Origin: Pyxidicoccus parkwaysis
Lineage (GTDB): Bacteria; Myxococcota; Myxococcia; Myxococcales; Myxococcaceae
Direction of reading: 5' to 3'
Assembly: GCF_017301735.1 (NCBI RefSeq)
Contig: NZ_CP071090.1
Span: forward strand, 11,825,001-11,889,000
DNA: 64,000 bases
A program made the position numbers and the translations under genes. Shown here in pieces: positions 19,773-29,628 of this stretch; the stretch's first letter is position 1, and the number at the start of each line of letters is the position of its first letter. The notes under the pieces were generated by a model. That model did not search any database. It was not told where the DNA came from and saw nothing but the letters and a program-made list of their open reading frames with translations.

Positions 19773-20441
19773 ATGCGCCTTCACTCCCGTGCGCCCTGGC
19801 CGTGCCTTTTCGTGCTGCTCGCGTGGCTGCCCGCCACGGCGGCGCCCGTGTCACCATCCCCCGAGCCGGTGGTGGCCATCCTCCCCTTCGGCAAGGTGAG
19901 TCAGGACGTGCTGGAGCGGGTGGCCAGCGAGCTCCAGGCGCGGCTGCGCGTGCAGGTGCGCTTCGAGACGCCGCGCGCGCTGCCGAAGGAGGCCTGGTAC
20001 GCCCCCCGCAAGCGCTGGCGCGCGGAGAAGTTGCTCGAGGCCATCGACGCGGCCCCGCCCCCGGGCGCGTGGAAGGTGGTGGCCGTCACCGAGGCGGAAA
20101 TCTCCACCACCAAGGGCGACATCCATGACTGGGGCATCGCCGGGCTCGGCAACATGGGCGGCCTGTCCTGCGTGCTGTCCACGCACATCTACCGGAAGCA
20201 CAGCAAGACGAAGGAAGTGCTGCTGCGGCGCGTGGGCGACGTGGCCGTCCACGAGTTCGGCCACACGCTGGGCTTCGACCACTGCGAGACGGACGGCTGT
20301 GTCATGTCGGATGCGAAGGGCAAGGCCATCTCGTCCGCGGACCACAGCACCGGCCACTACTGCGCGCGGTGCCTCGGCCAGCTGTCTCCGGAGGTGCGGG
20401 CGTGGGTGAAGGAGGAGCGCGCCACGCCCGGTCCCCACTGA
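19773..20441 (+). CDS. Archaemetzincin (zinc metalloprotease)
   Basis: 222 residues. The zinc site HEFGHTLGFDHC continues with CETDGCVM and a later YCARC, giving the family signature HExxHxxGxxxC, CxM and CxxC: a catalytic zinc plus a structural Cys4 zinc site. Start ATG 19773 gives MRLHSRAPWPCLFVLLAWLPATAAP, an apparent signal peptide, whereas most archaemetzincins are cytoplasmic; this is the odd feature here. A central part with 'TTKGDIHDWGIAG' is also family-like. Substrate unknown. Confidence 0.88.
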   Translation: MRLHSRAPWPCLFVLLAWLPATAAPVSPSPEPVVAILPFGKVSQDVLERVASELQARLRVQVRFETPRALPKEAWYAPRKRWRAEKLLEAIDAAPPPGAWKVVAVTEAEISTTKGDIHDWGIAGLGNMGGLSCVLSTHIYRKHSKTKEVLLRRVGDVAVHEFGHTLGFDHCETDGCVMSDAKGKAISSADHSTGHYCARCLGQLSPEVRAWVKEERATPGPH

Positions 20442-20445
20442 AGCG

Positions 20446-21033
20446 CTACAGCCCGCCCACCTCCAGCGCTCCGCCCAGCCCGGGGAAGGGCTTGGTGATG
20501 AGCGCCGTGAAGACGATGTCCTGGAGCTGGATGTTCACCGGCAGCACCGGCGTGCCGAGGCCGCTTCGCACCACCGTGTTGCTGACGATGAACCAGACGC
20601 GCCGCTTGCCGATGGCGTCCTTCAGCGCCGGCGTGTCGATGCGCACCGCGGTGCGGGAGTTGGGTGCGAAGTCGCGCACGGGGAGGATTTCCGCCGCGGT
20701 GGCGTAGTAGGCGGGCCGGTTGATGTCCGTGTACGTCTTCGGCTGGTCCGGCGTGGCGGTGCCGGTGAAGGACAGCCGCGCGGACGTGCGCAGCGTCAGC
20801 GTGGGCGACGGGTTCACCACCGTGAGGGTGGCGGCCACCTCCTGCACGACGATGTCCAGGTCCTCGGTATTGACTGTCTCATCCGGCAGGTCGAGCGCCA
20901 CCTCGGCGTAGACGGGCTCGAGGATGGAGGTGACGGGCACCGTCGCGTTGAAGGGCTCGGTCTGCACGGAGATTTCCGCCGAGCACGCGGACAGCGCGAG
21001 GAGGCACGAAGCGAAGAGGGCGCGGGTCATCAT
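20446..21033 (-). CDS. Hypothetical lipoprotein (Ig/WHy-like)
   Basis: 195 residues beginning MMTRALFASCLLALSAC with lipobox LSAC (Cys17). The mature part is beta-rich, with paired hydrophobic strands and no catalytic motif. Its ATG overlaps the stop of the upstream outer-membrane protein gene (ATGATGA around 21030-21033), so both are translated from one message. A partnership in the outer membrane is inferred only from this overlap. Confidence 0.65.
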   Translation of the reverse strand: MMTRALFASCLLALSACSAEISVQTEPFNATVPVTSILEPVYAEVALDLPDETVNTEDLDIVVQEVAATLTVVNPSPTLTLRTSARLSFTGTATPDQPKTYTDINRPAYYATAAEILPVRDFAPNSRTAVRIDTPALKDAIGKRRVWFIVSNTVVRSGLGTPVLPVNIQLQDIVFTALITKPFPGLGGALEVGGL

Positions 21034-21725
21034 CGGAAGGTCCAGGAGAGGTCGAGGACGGGAAGCACGGGGAGGCTCTCACCGGGGAGGGCCGGGTCGC
21101 TCAGGTCCACGTAGGCGGCGCCGAGCCCGAAGCCCAGGCCGTCACCGCCGTAGCGGATGCCGGCCGCCGCGCGGAACGCGGAGCCGCCCTTCACGCGCAC
21201 GCCGGCCTCGGCCACCACGCTCCAGTGGCCCGCGAAGTTGAGCCCGGCCCCGCCCGTGAAGGACAGGTAGTCGGTGGTGTAGTGGCCGTAGCGCGCCTCG
21301 CCCTGGATTTGGAGCGGGCCCAGCACCAGGCCGTACACGCCGTAGAACGACGGGCCGGACAGCTCCGGCTCGAAGCTCTGGAGGGCGGGAGTCCTGGACG
21401 TCACGGCGTCGGAGTAGACGGAGGCGCCGACGAACTCGGTATAGCGCGCGCCGACGACGAAGCGGTGCGGGCCCGCGGCCAGGGCCCAGCGCAGGCCCAG
21501 GTTGGGCGCCAGCAGCGCGTCCGCGTACAGCGACGTGTCCACCGCGAGCCCCGCGAACAGCGGAATGGCCGTGCGCTGGAGTCCGATGACGGGAGCGTCG
21601 ATGACCTCCGCCGCGTCCGTCGTCATCAGGCGCGCGGTGTTGGTGCGCACGCCCTCGGGCTCGGCGTCGGCGAAGGCTGGGGAGGATAGGGCGGTGAGCA
21701 CACAAGCGAGATGTGTGGATTTCAA
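21030..21725 (-). CDS. Outer-membrane-type secreted protein, hypothetical
   Basis: The best start is TTG 21725. AGGAGC lies 8 bases upstream, and the first residues (LKSTHLACVLTALSSPAFADA) make a signal peptide cut after Ala-Asp-Ala; the frame is open to an ATG at 21827 without such support. The mature ~210 residues alternate glycine/aromatic and hydrophobic residues (GPSFYGVYGLVLGPLQIQG, FTGGAGLNFAG) and end in LSWTFR, an aromatic C-terminal residue pattern of outer-membrane beta-barrels. Function unknown. Confidence 0.65.
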   Translation of the reverse strand: MKSTHLACVLTALSSPAFADAEPEGVRTNTARLMTTDAAEVIDAPVIGLQRTAIPLFAGLAVDTSLYADALLAPNLGLRWALAAGPHRFVVGARYTEFVGASVYSDAVTSRTPALQSFEPELSGPSFYGVYGLVLGPLQIQGEARYGHYTTDYLSFTGGAGLNFAGHWSVVAEAGVRVKGGSAFRAAAGIRYGGDGLGFGLGAAYVDLSDPALPGESLPVLPVLDLSWTFR

Positions 21726-21947
21726 ACCACGTGCTCCTGAAGAGGAAGGCGTGCCTCTTATTGCGGGATGACGGCGCAAGTGGCTCGCCGTGCGACGATT
21801 TGTCGACTGGAGAGCGTCGTATTCCAAGTGGTCACGGCGGACCTGGCGCTCCGCTGCCTGGCGCCCGTGTGTGTCTCCGCCGCATCCATGAGCCGGGGTG
21901 ATTCACGCTGGAAGTCCGGATGCCTGCTCGCCTGGCGGACGCGGAGC

Positions 21948-22008
21948 GTTTCGATTGCGACCGAAACCCCCGGAGCGTACGTTCCGCGCAAGTTACATGG
22001 GCTCCCAT
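21948..22008 (+). promoter_or_regulatory. Candidate MarR operators ahead of and over the regulator's start
   Basis: Three dyads lie next to each other. GTTTCG-N8-CGAAAC is at 21948-21967. CGGAGCGTACGTTCCG is at 21971-21986 and is a near-perfect palindrome. ATGGG-CT-CCCAT at 21997-22008 begins at the start codon. MarR-family dimers often bind such sites to repress their own operon. No protein-binding data exist here, so this is inference. Confidence 0.35.
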
Positions 22009-22536
22009 ATAAATCGCGTCACGAGCGCCGAGCAGGGCGACGTGCGAGAGGTGCTGGACGGCATCCGCCGGCTGGTGCGGCTGCTCCGCGTCTCCGCCCG
22101 GGCCTCCGAGCGGGTGGTGGGCATCAGCGGCGCGCAGCTCTTCGTCCTGCAGCAACTGGCGGAGGCCGGGCCCTGCTCCATCAACACCCTGGCGGAAGCC
22201 ACGCTCACCCACCAGAGCAGCGTGTCGGTGGTGGTGGCGCGGCTCATCGAGCGGGGGCTCGTCACGCGCCGGACCTCGCCGGAGGACGGCCGCCGGGTGG
22301 AGGTGTCGCTGGCGCCGGCCGGCCGGGCGCTCTTGCGCGAGGCGCCGCCCATGGCGCAGGCGCAGCTCATCGCCGGCCTGCGGAAGCTGGAGCCCGGGGT
22401 GCGTGAGGGATTGGCGCGCGGCCTGTCCGCGCTGGTGTCGGAGCTGGGGCTGGACGGCGACTCGCCGCCGCTCTTCTTCGAGGAAGAACCGAAGCCGCGC
22501 AAGCGGCGCAAGGAGAAGGTGAATGGAGCGGCCTGA
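21997..22536 (+). CDS. MarR family transcriptional regulator
   Basis: 179 residues. The winged-helix core is visible: LFVLQQLAEAGPCSINTLAEATLTHQSSVSVVVARLIERGLVTRR, then the wing SPEDGRRVEVSLAPAGR, flanked by dimerisation helices at both ends. A basic tail (RKRRKEKVNGAA) ends it. The last codons overlap the ClC gene by 14 bases, tying regulator and channel into one operon with the aminoacyltransferase behind it. It probably autoregulates through dyads at its start. Confidence 0.88.
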   Translation: MGSHINRVTSAEQGDVREVLDGIRRLVRLLRVSARASERVVGISGAQLFVLQQLAEAGPCSINTLAEATLTHQSSVSVVVARLIERGLVTRRTSPEDGRRVEVSLAPAGRALLREAPPMAQAQLIAGLRKLEPGVREGLARGLSALVSELGLDGDSPPLFFEEEPKPRKRRKEKVNGAA

Positions 22537-24409
22537 GGTAGAGCGCGTCGAACAGGGCCTGGGTCCCGGCGCCGAGGCGCGGGAGCAGTTGCCAGTGGCC
22601 CCGTCGATGGGGCCCGCGCTCGCGGGTGTGCGCGCGCCGCGCGCCATGGAGCCGGTGGACCGCCGCGTGGTCTTCATCAGCGGCATCGCGGTGGTGGTGG
22701 CCCTGGCGGCCGGGCTGGTGGCGCAGGGGCTGGGTGCGCTCATCTACCTCTTCACCAACCTGGCCTTCTTCGGCCGCTTCACCTCGGCGCCGGTGTCTCC
22801 CGGGGACAACACGCTGGGGCCGTGGGTCATCATCGTGCCGGTGCTGGGCTCCATCATCGTCGGCTTCATGGCGCGCTATGGCTCGCGGGCCATCCGGGGA
22901 CACGGCATCCCCGAGGCGATGGAGCAGGTGCTCTACAACCAGAGCCGGATTCCCCCGCGCATGACGTTCCTCAAGCCGCTGTCGTCGGCGGTGGCCATCG
23001 GCACCGGTGGCCCGTTCGGCGCGGAGGGGCCCATCATCGCCACGGGTGGCGCGCTGGGCTCGCTGGTGGGGCAGTTGCTCCACGTCACCGCGGACGAGCG
23101 CAAGGCCCTGCTGGCCGCGGGCGCGGCGGCGGGCATGGCGGCGACGTTCGGCGCGCCCGTGTCCGCGGTGCTGCTCGCGGTGGAGTTGCTGCTGTTCGAG
23201 TACCGGCCGCGCTCCGTCATTCCCGTGGCGCTGGCCACCGCTACCGCGACGGGCGTGCGCATGGCCTTCGTGGGCGGCGCGCCCGCCTTCGCCATGCCGG
23301 ACCTCTTGCCCCCGAGCGGCGCCGCGCTGGCCTTCTACATCGTGCTGGGTGCGCTGGTGGGCGTGGCCTCCACGCTGACCACCCGCGCGGTGTATGCGAT
23401 TGAAGACGCCTTCGAGAAGCTGCCCATTCACTGGATGTGGTGGCCCGCGCTGGGCGGTGTGGTGGTGGGCGTCGTCGGCTTCCTCTCTCCGCGCACGCTG
23501 GGCGTGGGCTACACCAACATCGAGGACATCCTCTCCGGCCGCTTCGTGGGCACGGCGATGGTGTTGTTCTGCGCGATGAAGTTCATCTCCTGGTCCGTGG
23601 CGCTGGGCAGCGGCACCTCGGGAGGAACGCTGGCGCCGTTGTTCACGCTGGGCGGTGGTCTGGGCTCCGCGCTGGGGCTGCTGGCGACGTACGTGGCGCC
23701 GGGCCTGGGCGTGGACGTGCGCGTGGCGGCGCTGGTGGGCATGGCGGCCATCTTCGCGGGCGCGTCTCGCGCGCTGCTGGCCTCGGTGGTGTTCGCCTTC
23801 GAGACGACGCGCCAGCCCATGGGCCTGTTGCCGCTGTTGGGTGGTTGCGCGGCGGCGTACCTCGTGTCCGCGCTGATGATGCGCCACTCCATCATGACGG
23901 AGAAGCTGGCCCGGCGCGGTGGGCGCGTGCTCACCGAGTACGGCGTGGACGCGCTGGGACAGGCGCTGGTGCGCGACGTGGGCCTGCGCCCCGTCGCGAC
24001 GCTGGAGGCGGACCGGTCGCTGGACGAGGTGCGCGCGTGGCTCGCCTCCGGCGCGCCGGACACCACGCATCAGGGCTTCCCGGTGGTGGCCAACGGTGCC
24101 CTCATTGGAGTCGTCACCCGGAGGGATTTGATGGACGGATGCGATGCCACGGGCCGGCGCGTGCGCGAGTTGGTGAAGCGCGCCCCGGCGGTGGCGTACG
24201 CGGACAGCTCGCTGCGCGAGGCGGCGGACCTGATGGTGGAGGAGGGCGTGGGCCGGCTGCCGGTGGTGCAGCGTGACGAGCCCACGCGTGTGGTGGGCAT
24301 CATCACCCGCAGCGATTTGCTCGGGGCCAACCGGCGCCGGCTGGAGGACTCGCGGCGGATGGAGCGCGGCGTGGGCGGCCCCCGCCGCACGGGGCCACAG
24401 CCGGCATGA
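22523..24409 (+). CDS. ClC-type chloride channel/antiporter with CBS domains
   Basis: 628 residues. The ClC core shows GHGIPE (126-131, where GSGIP is usual), GGPFGAEGPI (162-171, holding gating-type Glu168), and GSGTSGGTLAPLF (362-373). CBS domain 1 spans about 485-540 and CBS 2 about 545-602, a nucleotide-sensing regulatory module. The protein exchanges or conducts anions across the inner membrane, and the Ser-to-His change in the first motif may alter anion choice. It is coupled to marR by overlap and to the next gene by ATGA at 24406. Confidence 0.92.
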   Translation: MERPEVERVEQGLGPGAEAREQLPVAPSMGPALAGVRAPRAMEPVDRRVVFISGIAVVVALAAGLVAQGLGALIYLFTNLAFFGRFTSAPVSPGDNTLGPWVIIVPVLGSIIVGFMARYGSRAIRGHGIPEAMEQVLYNQSRIPPRMTFLKPLSSAVAIGTGGPFGAEGPIIATGGALGSLVGQLLHVTADERKALLAAGAAAGMAATFGAPVSAVLLAVELLLFEYRPRSVIPVALATATATGVRMAFVGGAPAFAMPDLLPPSGAALAFYIVLGALVGVASTLTTRAVYAIEDAFEKLPIHWMWWPALGGVVVGVVGFLSPRTLGVGYTNIEDILSGRFVGTAMVLFCAMKFISWSVALGSGTSGGTLAPLFTLGGGLGSALGLLATYVAPGLGVDVRVAALVGMAAIFAGASRALLASVVFAFETTRQPMGLLPLLGGCAAAYLVSALMMRHSIMTEKLARRGGRVLTEYGVDALGQALVRDVGLRPVATLEADRSLDEVRAWLASGAPDTTHQGFPVVANGALIGVVTRRDLMDGCDATGRRVRELVKRAPAVAYADSSLREAADLMVEEGVGRLPVVQRDEPTRVVGIITRSDLLGANRRRLEDSRRMERGVGGPRRTGPQPA

Positions 24410-25785
24410 AGCCGACGGACGAGGAGGCCGCGGCCGAGCGCGCGCGCGTGCTCGAGCTGCTGCGCCAGTACGGCTGGAACGCCACGTCCTTCCAGGTGCT
24501 CCAGCCGGGCTTCTGTTACTGGTTCGACCCGGCGGGTGACGCCTGCGTCGCCTACGTGGACACAGGCGGCGCATGGGTGGCCGCGGGCGGGCCCATTGCC
24601 TCACCGGAGCGCCTGCCCGCCGTCGCCGCCGCCTTCCAGGAGGCCGCGAGCGCGGCGGGCCGGCGCGTGTGCTTCTTCGCCACCGAGCCGCGCTTCACGC
24701 AGCTGGTCCCGATGCAGGCCCTGCCCGTGGGCGAGCAGCCCGTGTGGGACCCGACGCACTGGGAAGAGGTGGTGCGAAGCAGCCGCAACCTGCGGGAGCA
24801 GTTGCGCAGGGCCCGCAAGCACGGCGTGACGGTGCGCGAGGTGCCCGCGGCCGTGCTGGAGGACCCGACGCATCCCACGCGCCGCGCGCTGGACTCACTC
24901 AAGGCGCGGTGGCTGGCCTCGCGCCGCATGGCCCCCATGGGCTTCCTCGTGCAGCTCCGTCCCTACGCCTTCGCCCGTGAGCGCCGCGCCTTCGCCGCCG
25001 AGGTGGACGGAAGGCTGGTGGGCTTCCTCGCGGTTTCTCCCGTGTACGCGCGCGAGGGCTGGTTCCTTCAAGACTTGCTGCGCGCGCCGGACGCGCCCAA
25101 CGGCACGCCTGAGACATTGGTGGACGCGGCCATGCGCGCGGCGGCGGCGGAAGGCCGGCGCTACGTCACGCTGGGCCTCGCGCCGCTCGCAGGGCCGGTG
25201 CGTCCCTGGCTGCGGCTGGCGCGCGTCTGCGGCCGGCCGCTGTTCGACTTCGAGGGCCTGCGCGCCTTCAAGGCCAAGTTCCGCCCCGACGCGTGGGTGC
25301 CCATCCATGTGGCCTACCCCCAGCGCAACGGCGGAGTGGCCGCGGTGTACGACGCGCTGCGAGCCTTCGCACGGGGCAGCCTGCTGCGCTTCGGCGTGGC
25401 CACGGTGCTGCGGCGTCCCCGGCTGCTCGTCCACGTGCTGGCGATGCTGCTCGTTCCATGGACGGCGCTGCTGGCGCTGCCCGCCACCCGGCGCTGGTTC
25501 CCCTCGCTGTCGGTGCAGTGGGGCTGGGTGCTGTTCGACGTGGGCCTGGCGGCGGGCCTCTTCACGCTGGTGCGCCGCTGGCGGGACGGCCTGGCCACGG
25601 CGCTGGGAATGCTCACCGCGTCGGACGCGTGCCTCACCTTCGTGCAGGCCGCGACGTTCAATGTCGCTCGCGCGCGTGGACCGGTGTACTGGGCCGTCAT
25701 CACCGCCGCGGTCGTCGCTCCGGCGACGGCCTCCGCGCTGCTCTTTGTCTCGCGGGATTTGCGCCTGCCCGGGCGTCAGGGCTGA
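24406..25785 (+). CDS. MprF-like phosphatidylglycerol aminoacyltransferase (DUF2156) with C-terminal membrane domain
   Basis: 459 residues. Residues about 20-330 are a DUF2156/GNAT-fold aminoacyl-tRNA-dependent lipid transferase domain as in MprF (key region RNLREQLRRARKHGVTVRE). From about 345 to 455 there are four hydrophobic segments. MprF puts its flippase-type membrane domain at the N-terminus, so the order is reversed. Such enzymes put Lys or Ala on phosphatidylglycerol and lower the surface charge. It shares an operon with a ClC channel under a MarR regulator. Its end overlaps the convergent small gene by 10 bases. Confidence 0.8.
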   Translation: MKPTDEEAAAERARVLELLRQYGWNATSFQVLQPGFCYWFDPAGDACVAYVDTGGAWVAAGGPIASPERLPAVAAAFQEAASAAGRRVCFFATEPRFTQLVPMQALPVGEQPVWDPTHWEEVVRSSRNLREQLRRARKHGVTVREVPAAVLEDPTHPTRRALDSLKARWLASRRMAPMGFLVQLRPYAFARERRAFAAEVDGRLVGFLAVSPVYAREGWFLQDLLRAPDAPNGTPETLVDAAMRAAAAEGRRYVTLGLAPLAGPVRPWLRLARVCGRPLFDFEGLRAFKAKFRPDAWVPIHVAYPQRNGGVAAVYDALRAFARGSLLRFGVATVLRRPRLLVHVLAMLLVPWTALLALPATRRWFPSLSVQWGWVLFDVGLAAGLFTLVRRWRDGLATALGMLTASDACLTFVQAATFNVARARGPVYWAVITAAVVAPATASALLFVSRDLRLPGRQG

Positions 25786-26036
25786 GCGGCGCCTGCTTCT
25801 TCGCTCTCGAGGGGGACCTCCACGCCATGGCCGGCGTGGAGGAACACCTCGCCGTGCTCGACGCGGTCCACCGCGTGGAAGCGCACCATGAACTCGCGCC
25901 GCGCCGGCCAGCCCTGCTCCAACTCGAAGTGCGTGTCGCCCACGTGCACCACCGTGCCGAGCCTCCGCCCTTCCAGGTCCTTCGCCGTCATTCCCTCGCG
26001 CAGCTCTCCCGGGTCCACCATGTCCGCCTCCTGCAT
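25776..26036 (-). CDS. DUF2171-like small protein
   Basis: 86 residues. The start ATG 26036 has GGAGG eight bases upstream. The fold appears to be a PRC-barrel/DUF2171 type: GMTAKDLEGRRLGTVVHVGDTHFELEQGW is the usual 'xVxdxdGxxiGxV' barrel opening. It has no signal and is probably cytoplasmic. Proteins of this kind are often stress-linked accessory proteins, but the role here is unknown. Its stop overlaps the convergent aminoacyltransferase stop. Confidence 0.65.
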   Translation of the reverse strand: MQEADMVDPGELREGMTAKDLEGRRLGTVVHVGDTHFELEQGWPARREFMVRFHAVDRVEHGEVFLHAGHGVEVPLESEEAGAAQP

Positions 26037-26178
26037 GGGCAACCCTCCAATGCCTGACACTCGTTCCCGGCGCGGCTGGACCCCGACCCGGGGACAGTGG
26101 TGTTTTCCTGGAAGACTCGTTCCGGCCCCCGCACCGTGAACTTCTCGCGGAACGTAGGTGGCCGGTAGGAGGGACTCG

Positions 26179-27492
<1,314 letters not shown>

Positions 27493-27506
27493 GGAGGTGG
27501 TCGTCC

Positions 27507-28625
27507 ATGGCCAACAAGTTCCGCAGCATCGAGACGAAGCACCACGAGGAGCGCGACGCCTTCTTCGACGACTTGAAGAAGCTGGACCGCCGGGCCTTCA
27601 TGCGCGTGGCGGGCATCTCCGCCGGCATCGTCGCCGGCATGGGGCTGAGGACGCCGCACAGCTTCCAGTTGGTGAACGTGGCGGAGGCGCAGGGGACGAA
27701 GCCGCGCTTCTCCTTCGCGTACATCTCCGACACGCACCTGTATGACCAGAAGCTGAATGACCGCTTCGTCCGCTCCATCCTCAAGGCGGTGGACGACGTG
27801 AATGCGCTGGACCCGCAGCCGGACTTCGTCCTCTTCGGTGGAGATTTGGCGCAGCTCGGGCAGGCCGGTGAGCTGAGGCTGGGCGCGCAGATACTGAAGA
27901 ATATCAAGGCGCCCGTGAAGATGATGGTGGGCGAGCACGACTGGTTCCTCGACATGGGCGAGCTGTGGCGCGAGCTGTTCGGCCCGCCCAACTACTCGTT
28001 CGACCACAAGGGCGTGCACTTCGTGGTGCTCAACTCCATCCTGGAGAAGGACTTCTGGACGGAGCGGAAGCTCACGCCCATGGAGCGGATGAAGATTGTC
28101 GCGGGCCTGGACAACGGCATCCAGTCTCGCTTCGAGGTGGGCGGCGAGCAGCGCCAGTGGCTCCAGAACGATTTGGCGAAGGTGGACAAGAAGACGCCGG
28201 TCATCGTCTTCAGCCACTCGCCTCTCTACAAGTACTACCGGCCCTGGAACTTCTGGACGGACGACGCGGACGAGGTGCAGGCGATTCTCAAGCCCTTCGA
28301 GAAGGTCACCGTCATCCACGGGCACACGCACCAGCTGCTGAGCAACCAGATTGGGAACATCAGCTTCCACGGGATGCTGTCCACGGCGTGGCCGTGGCCG
28401 TACGCGCCGGAGGGGCTGCCGAAGCTGACGGTGCAGATGAACCGGCCGGACCCGTTCAGCCAGTTCGACGGGTGCGGCAACGGGCGGATGGACGTGCTGG
28501 AGACGGGGCTGGTGGACAAGCTGTACAACCTCTGGGAGCGCAACCCCATCACCGTTCGCGCGAGCTATCTCACGTCGGGCGGGAAGCAGGATGCGCCGCC
28601 CCGGACGAAGCTGCCGAGCTACTGA
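27507..28625 (+). CDS. Tat-type calcineurin-like metallophosphoesterase
   Basis: 372 residues. A twin-arginine stretch (RRAFMRVAGISAGIVAG, Arg28-Arg29) points to Tat export after a charged n-region. The metal-binding motifs are SDTHLYD (Asp75, His77), FGGDLAQ (111-113), GEHDW (142-145), FSHSPLY (His237) and HGHTH (271-275). The usual GNHD/E motif here reads GEHD: the Asn that normally ligates metal is Glu. Hydrolyses a phosphoester in the periplasm, substrate unknown. Co-transcribed with the di-haem peroxidase and cytochrome. Confidence 0.88.
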   Translation: MANKFRSIETKHHEERDAFFDDLKKLDRRAFMRVAGISAGIVAGMGLRTPHSFQLVNVAEAQGTKPRFSFAYISDTHLYDQKLNDRFVRSILKAVDDVNALDPQPDFVLFGGDLAQLGQAGELRLGAQILKNIKAPVKMMVGEHDWFLDMGELWRELFGPPNYSFDHKGVHFVVLNSILEKDFWTERKLTPMERMKIVAGLDNGIQSRFEVGGEQRQWLQNDLAKVDKKTPVIVFSHSPLYKYYRPWNFWTDDADEVQAILKPFEKVTVIHGHTHQLLSNQIGNISFHGMLSTAWPWPYAPEGLPKLTVQMNRPDPFSQFDGCGNGRMDVLETGLVDKLYNLWERNPITVRASYLTSGGKQDAPPRTKLPSY

Positions 28626-28640
28626 GCGCGAGGGGACACC

Positions 28641-29462
28641 ATGACCATCCGGATGAAGCTGCTAGTGGGAACGGGCGCGCTGCTGTCCTTCGCGGGAGGC
28701 GTGGCGCTGGCCAGCGGCCCCGCGCCGAAGACCGAAGCTCCCGCCACTCCCGAGGTGAAGAAGCACGTGGTGCCGGCCTCGAAGGACGGCGACCTCGTCG
28801 TGGGGCTGTGTGACGGCGTGACGTCGCTGGAGGTGGACGGTGTGAAGGAGGGGCAGAAGCTGACGCGCGAGCAGGCCATGCGCGTGTCGGGAGCCCTGAT
28901 GGAGGAGTGGCTGAAGAAGAACCCGGACGCGAACTGGGACCCGGCGCCGGCCGTGGCGCAGACGTCGTCAGGGGGCGCGCGCAGCCCGCCGGCGGTGCCG
29001 CCCACGCAGCAGAAGCCCTCCACGGGCGGCTCGATTGCGGGGCAGGGCGTGCAGCCGGAGAGCGGCGGGAAGGAAGTGAAGAAGGAGATGGGCGCCAACG
29101 TGCAGGACGGTCACACGTACGGGGCCTTCTCCAAGCGAGACGAGGCCATCTGGGCGGCGTCCACGCAGTCGTTCGTGGACGAGGGCAAGCGCGTGTTCCA
29201 CGACGCGGACCTGCTGGGCGGCACGGTGGGTGTGTCGTGTGACATGTGTCACCCGGACGCGGCGAACACGCACCCGGAGACGTATCCCAAGTACCAGGTG
29301 CAGTTGGGCCGCGTGGCGTTGCTGCGCGACATGATCAACTGGTGCATCGAGAACCCGGTGCGCGGCAAGCCGCTCGCGGACGGGGACCCCAAGCTGCGCG
29401 CCATGGAGGCGTACATCTACGCGCAGCGGAAGGGCACTCCGCTGGACTACGGGAAGAAGTAA
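28641..29462 (+). CDS. Periplasmic mono-haem c-type cytochrome-like protein
   Basis: 273 residues with a hydrophobic N-terminus (signal peptide or anchor; likely cut after ALA/SG at about 25). A Pro-rich linker (101-140) precedes a single haem motif CDMCH at 190-194, with a possible axial Met in the C-terminal region. It likely passes electrons to or from the di-haem peroxidase, inferred from gene order. The last 31 codons are repeated directly after the stop codon (29463-29555). Confidence 0.8.
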   Translation: MTIRMKLLVGTGALLSFAGGVALASGPAPKTEAPATPEVKKHVVPASKDGDLVVGLCDGVTSLEVDGVKEGQKLTREQAMRVSGALMEEWLKKNPDANWDPAPAVAQTSSGGARSPPAVPPTQQKPSTGGSIAGQGVQPESGGKEVKKEMGANVQDGHTYGAFSKRDEAIWAASTQSFVDEGKRVFHDADLLGGTVGVSCDMCHPDAANTHPETYPKYQVQLGRVALLRDMINWCIENPVRGKPLADGDPKLRAMEAYIYAQRKGTPLDYGKK

Positions 29463-29555
29463 CCGCTCACAGGCGAGGACCTGAAGCTGCGCGCCACGAA
29501 GGCGCACGTCGACGCGCAGCGGAAGGGCACGGCGCGGGAGTGTGGGAGGAAGTAA
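29463..29555 (+). pseudogene. In-frame 93-base duplicate of the cytochrome gene's 3' end
   Basis: The 93 bases that start at 29463 line up codon for codon with 29370-29462, the end of the cytochrome gene. By my count 75 of 93 bases agree and there are no gaps, ending in a second TAA. The copy is in the same frame as the gene, starting right after its TAA (copy residues begin PLTGEDLKLRATKAHVDA). There is no start codon, so it is normally untranslated; reading through the first TAA would add a 30-residue tail. I see no sign that it is expressed. Confidence 0.8.
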
Positions 29556-29628
29556 CGGTGTTGCAGTTGTATCGACTGATATGACCTCCGGCCGGCCCCG
29601 GGCTTCGGGGCTGGCTGGGGGATTCGTG

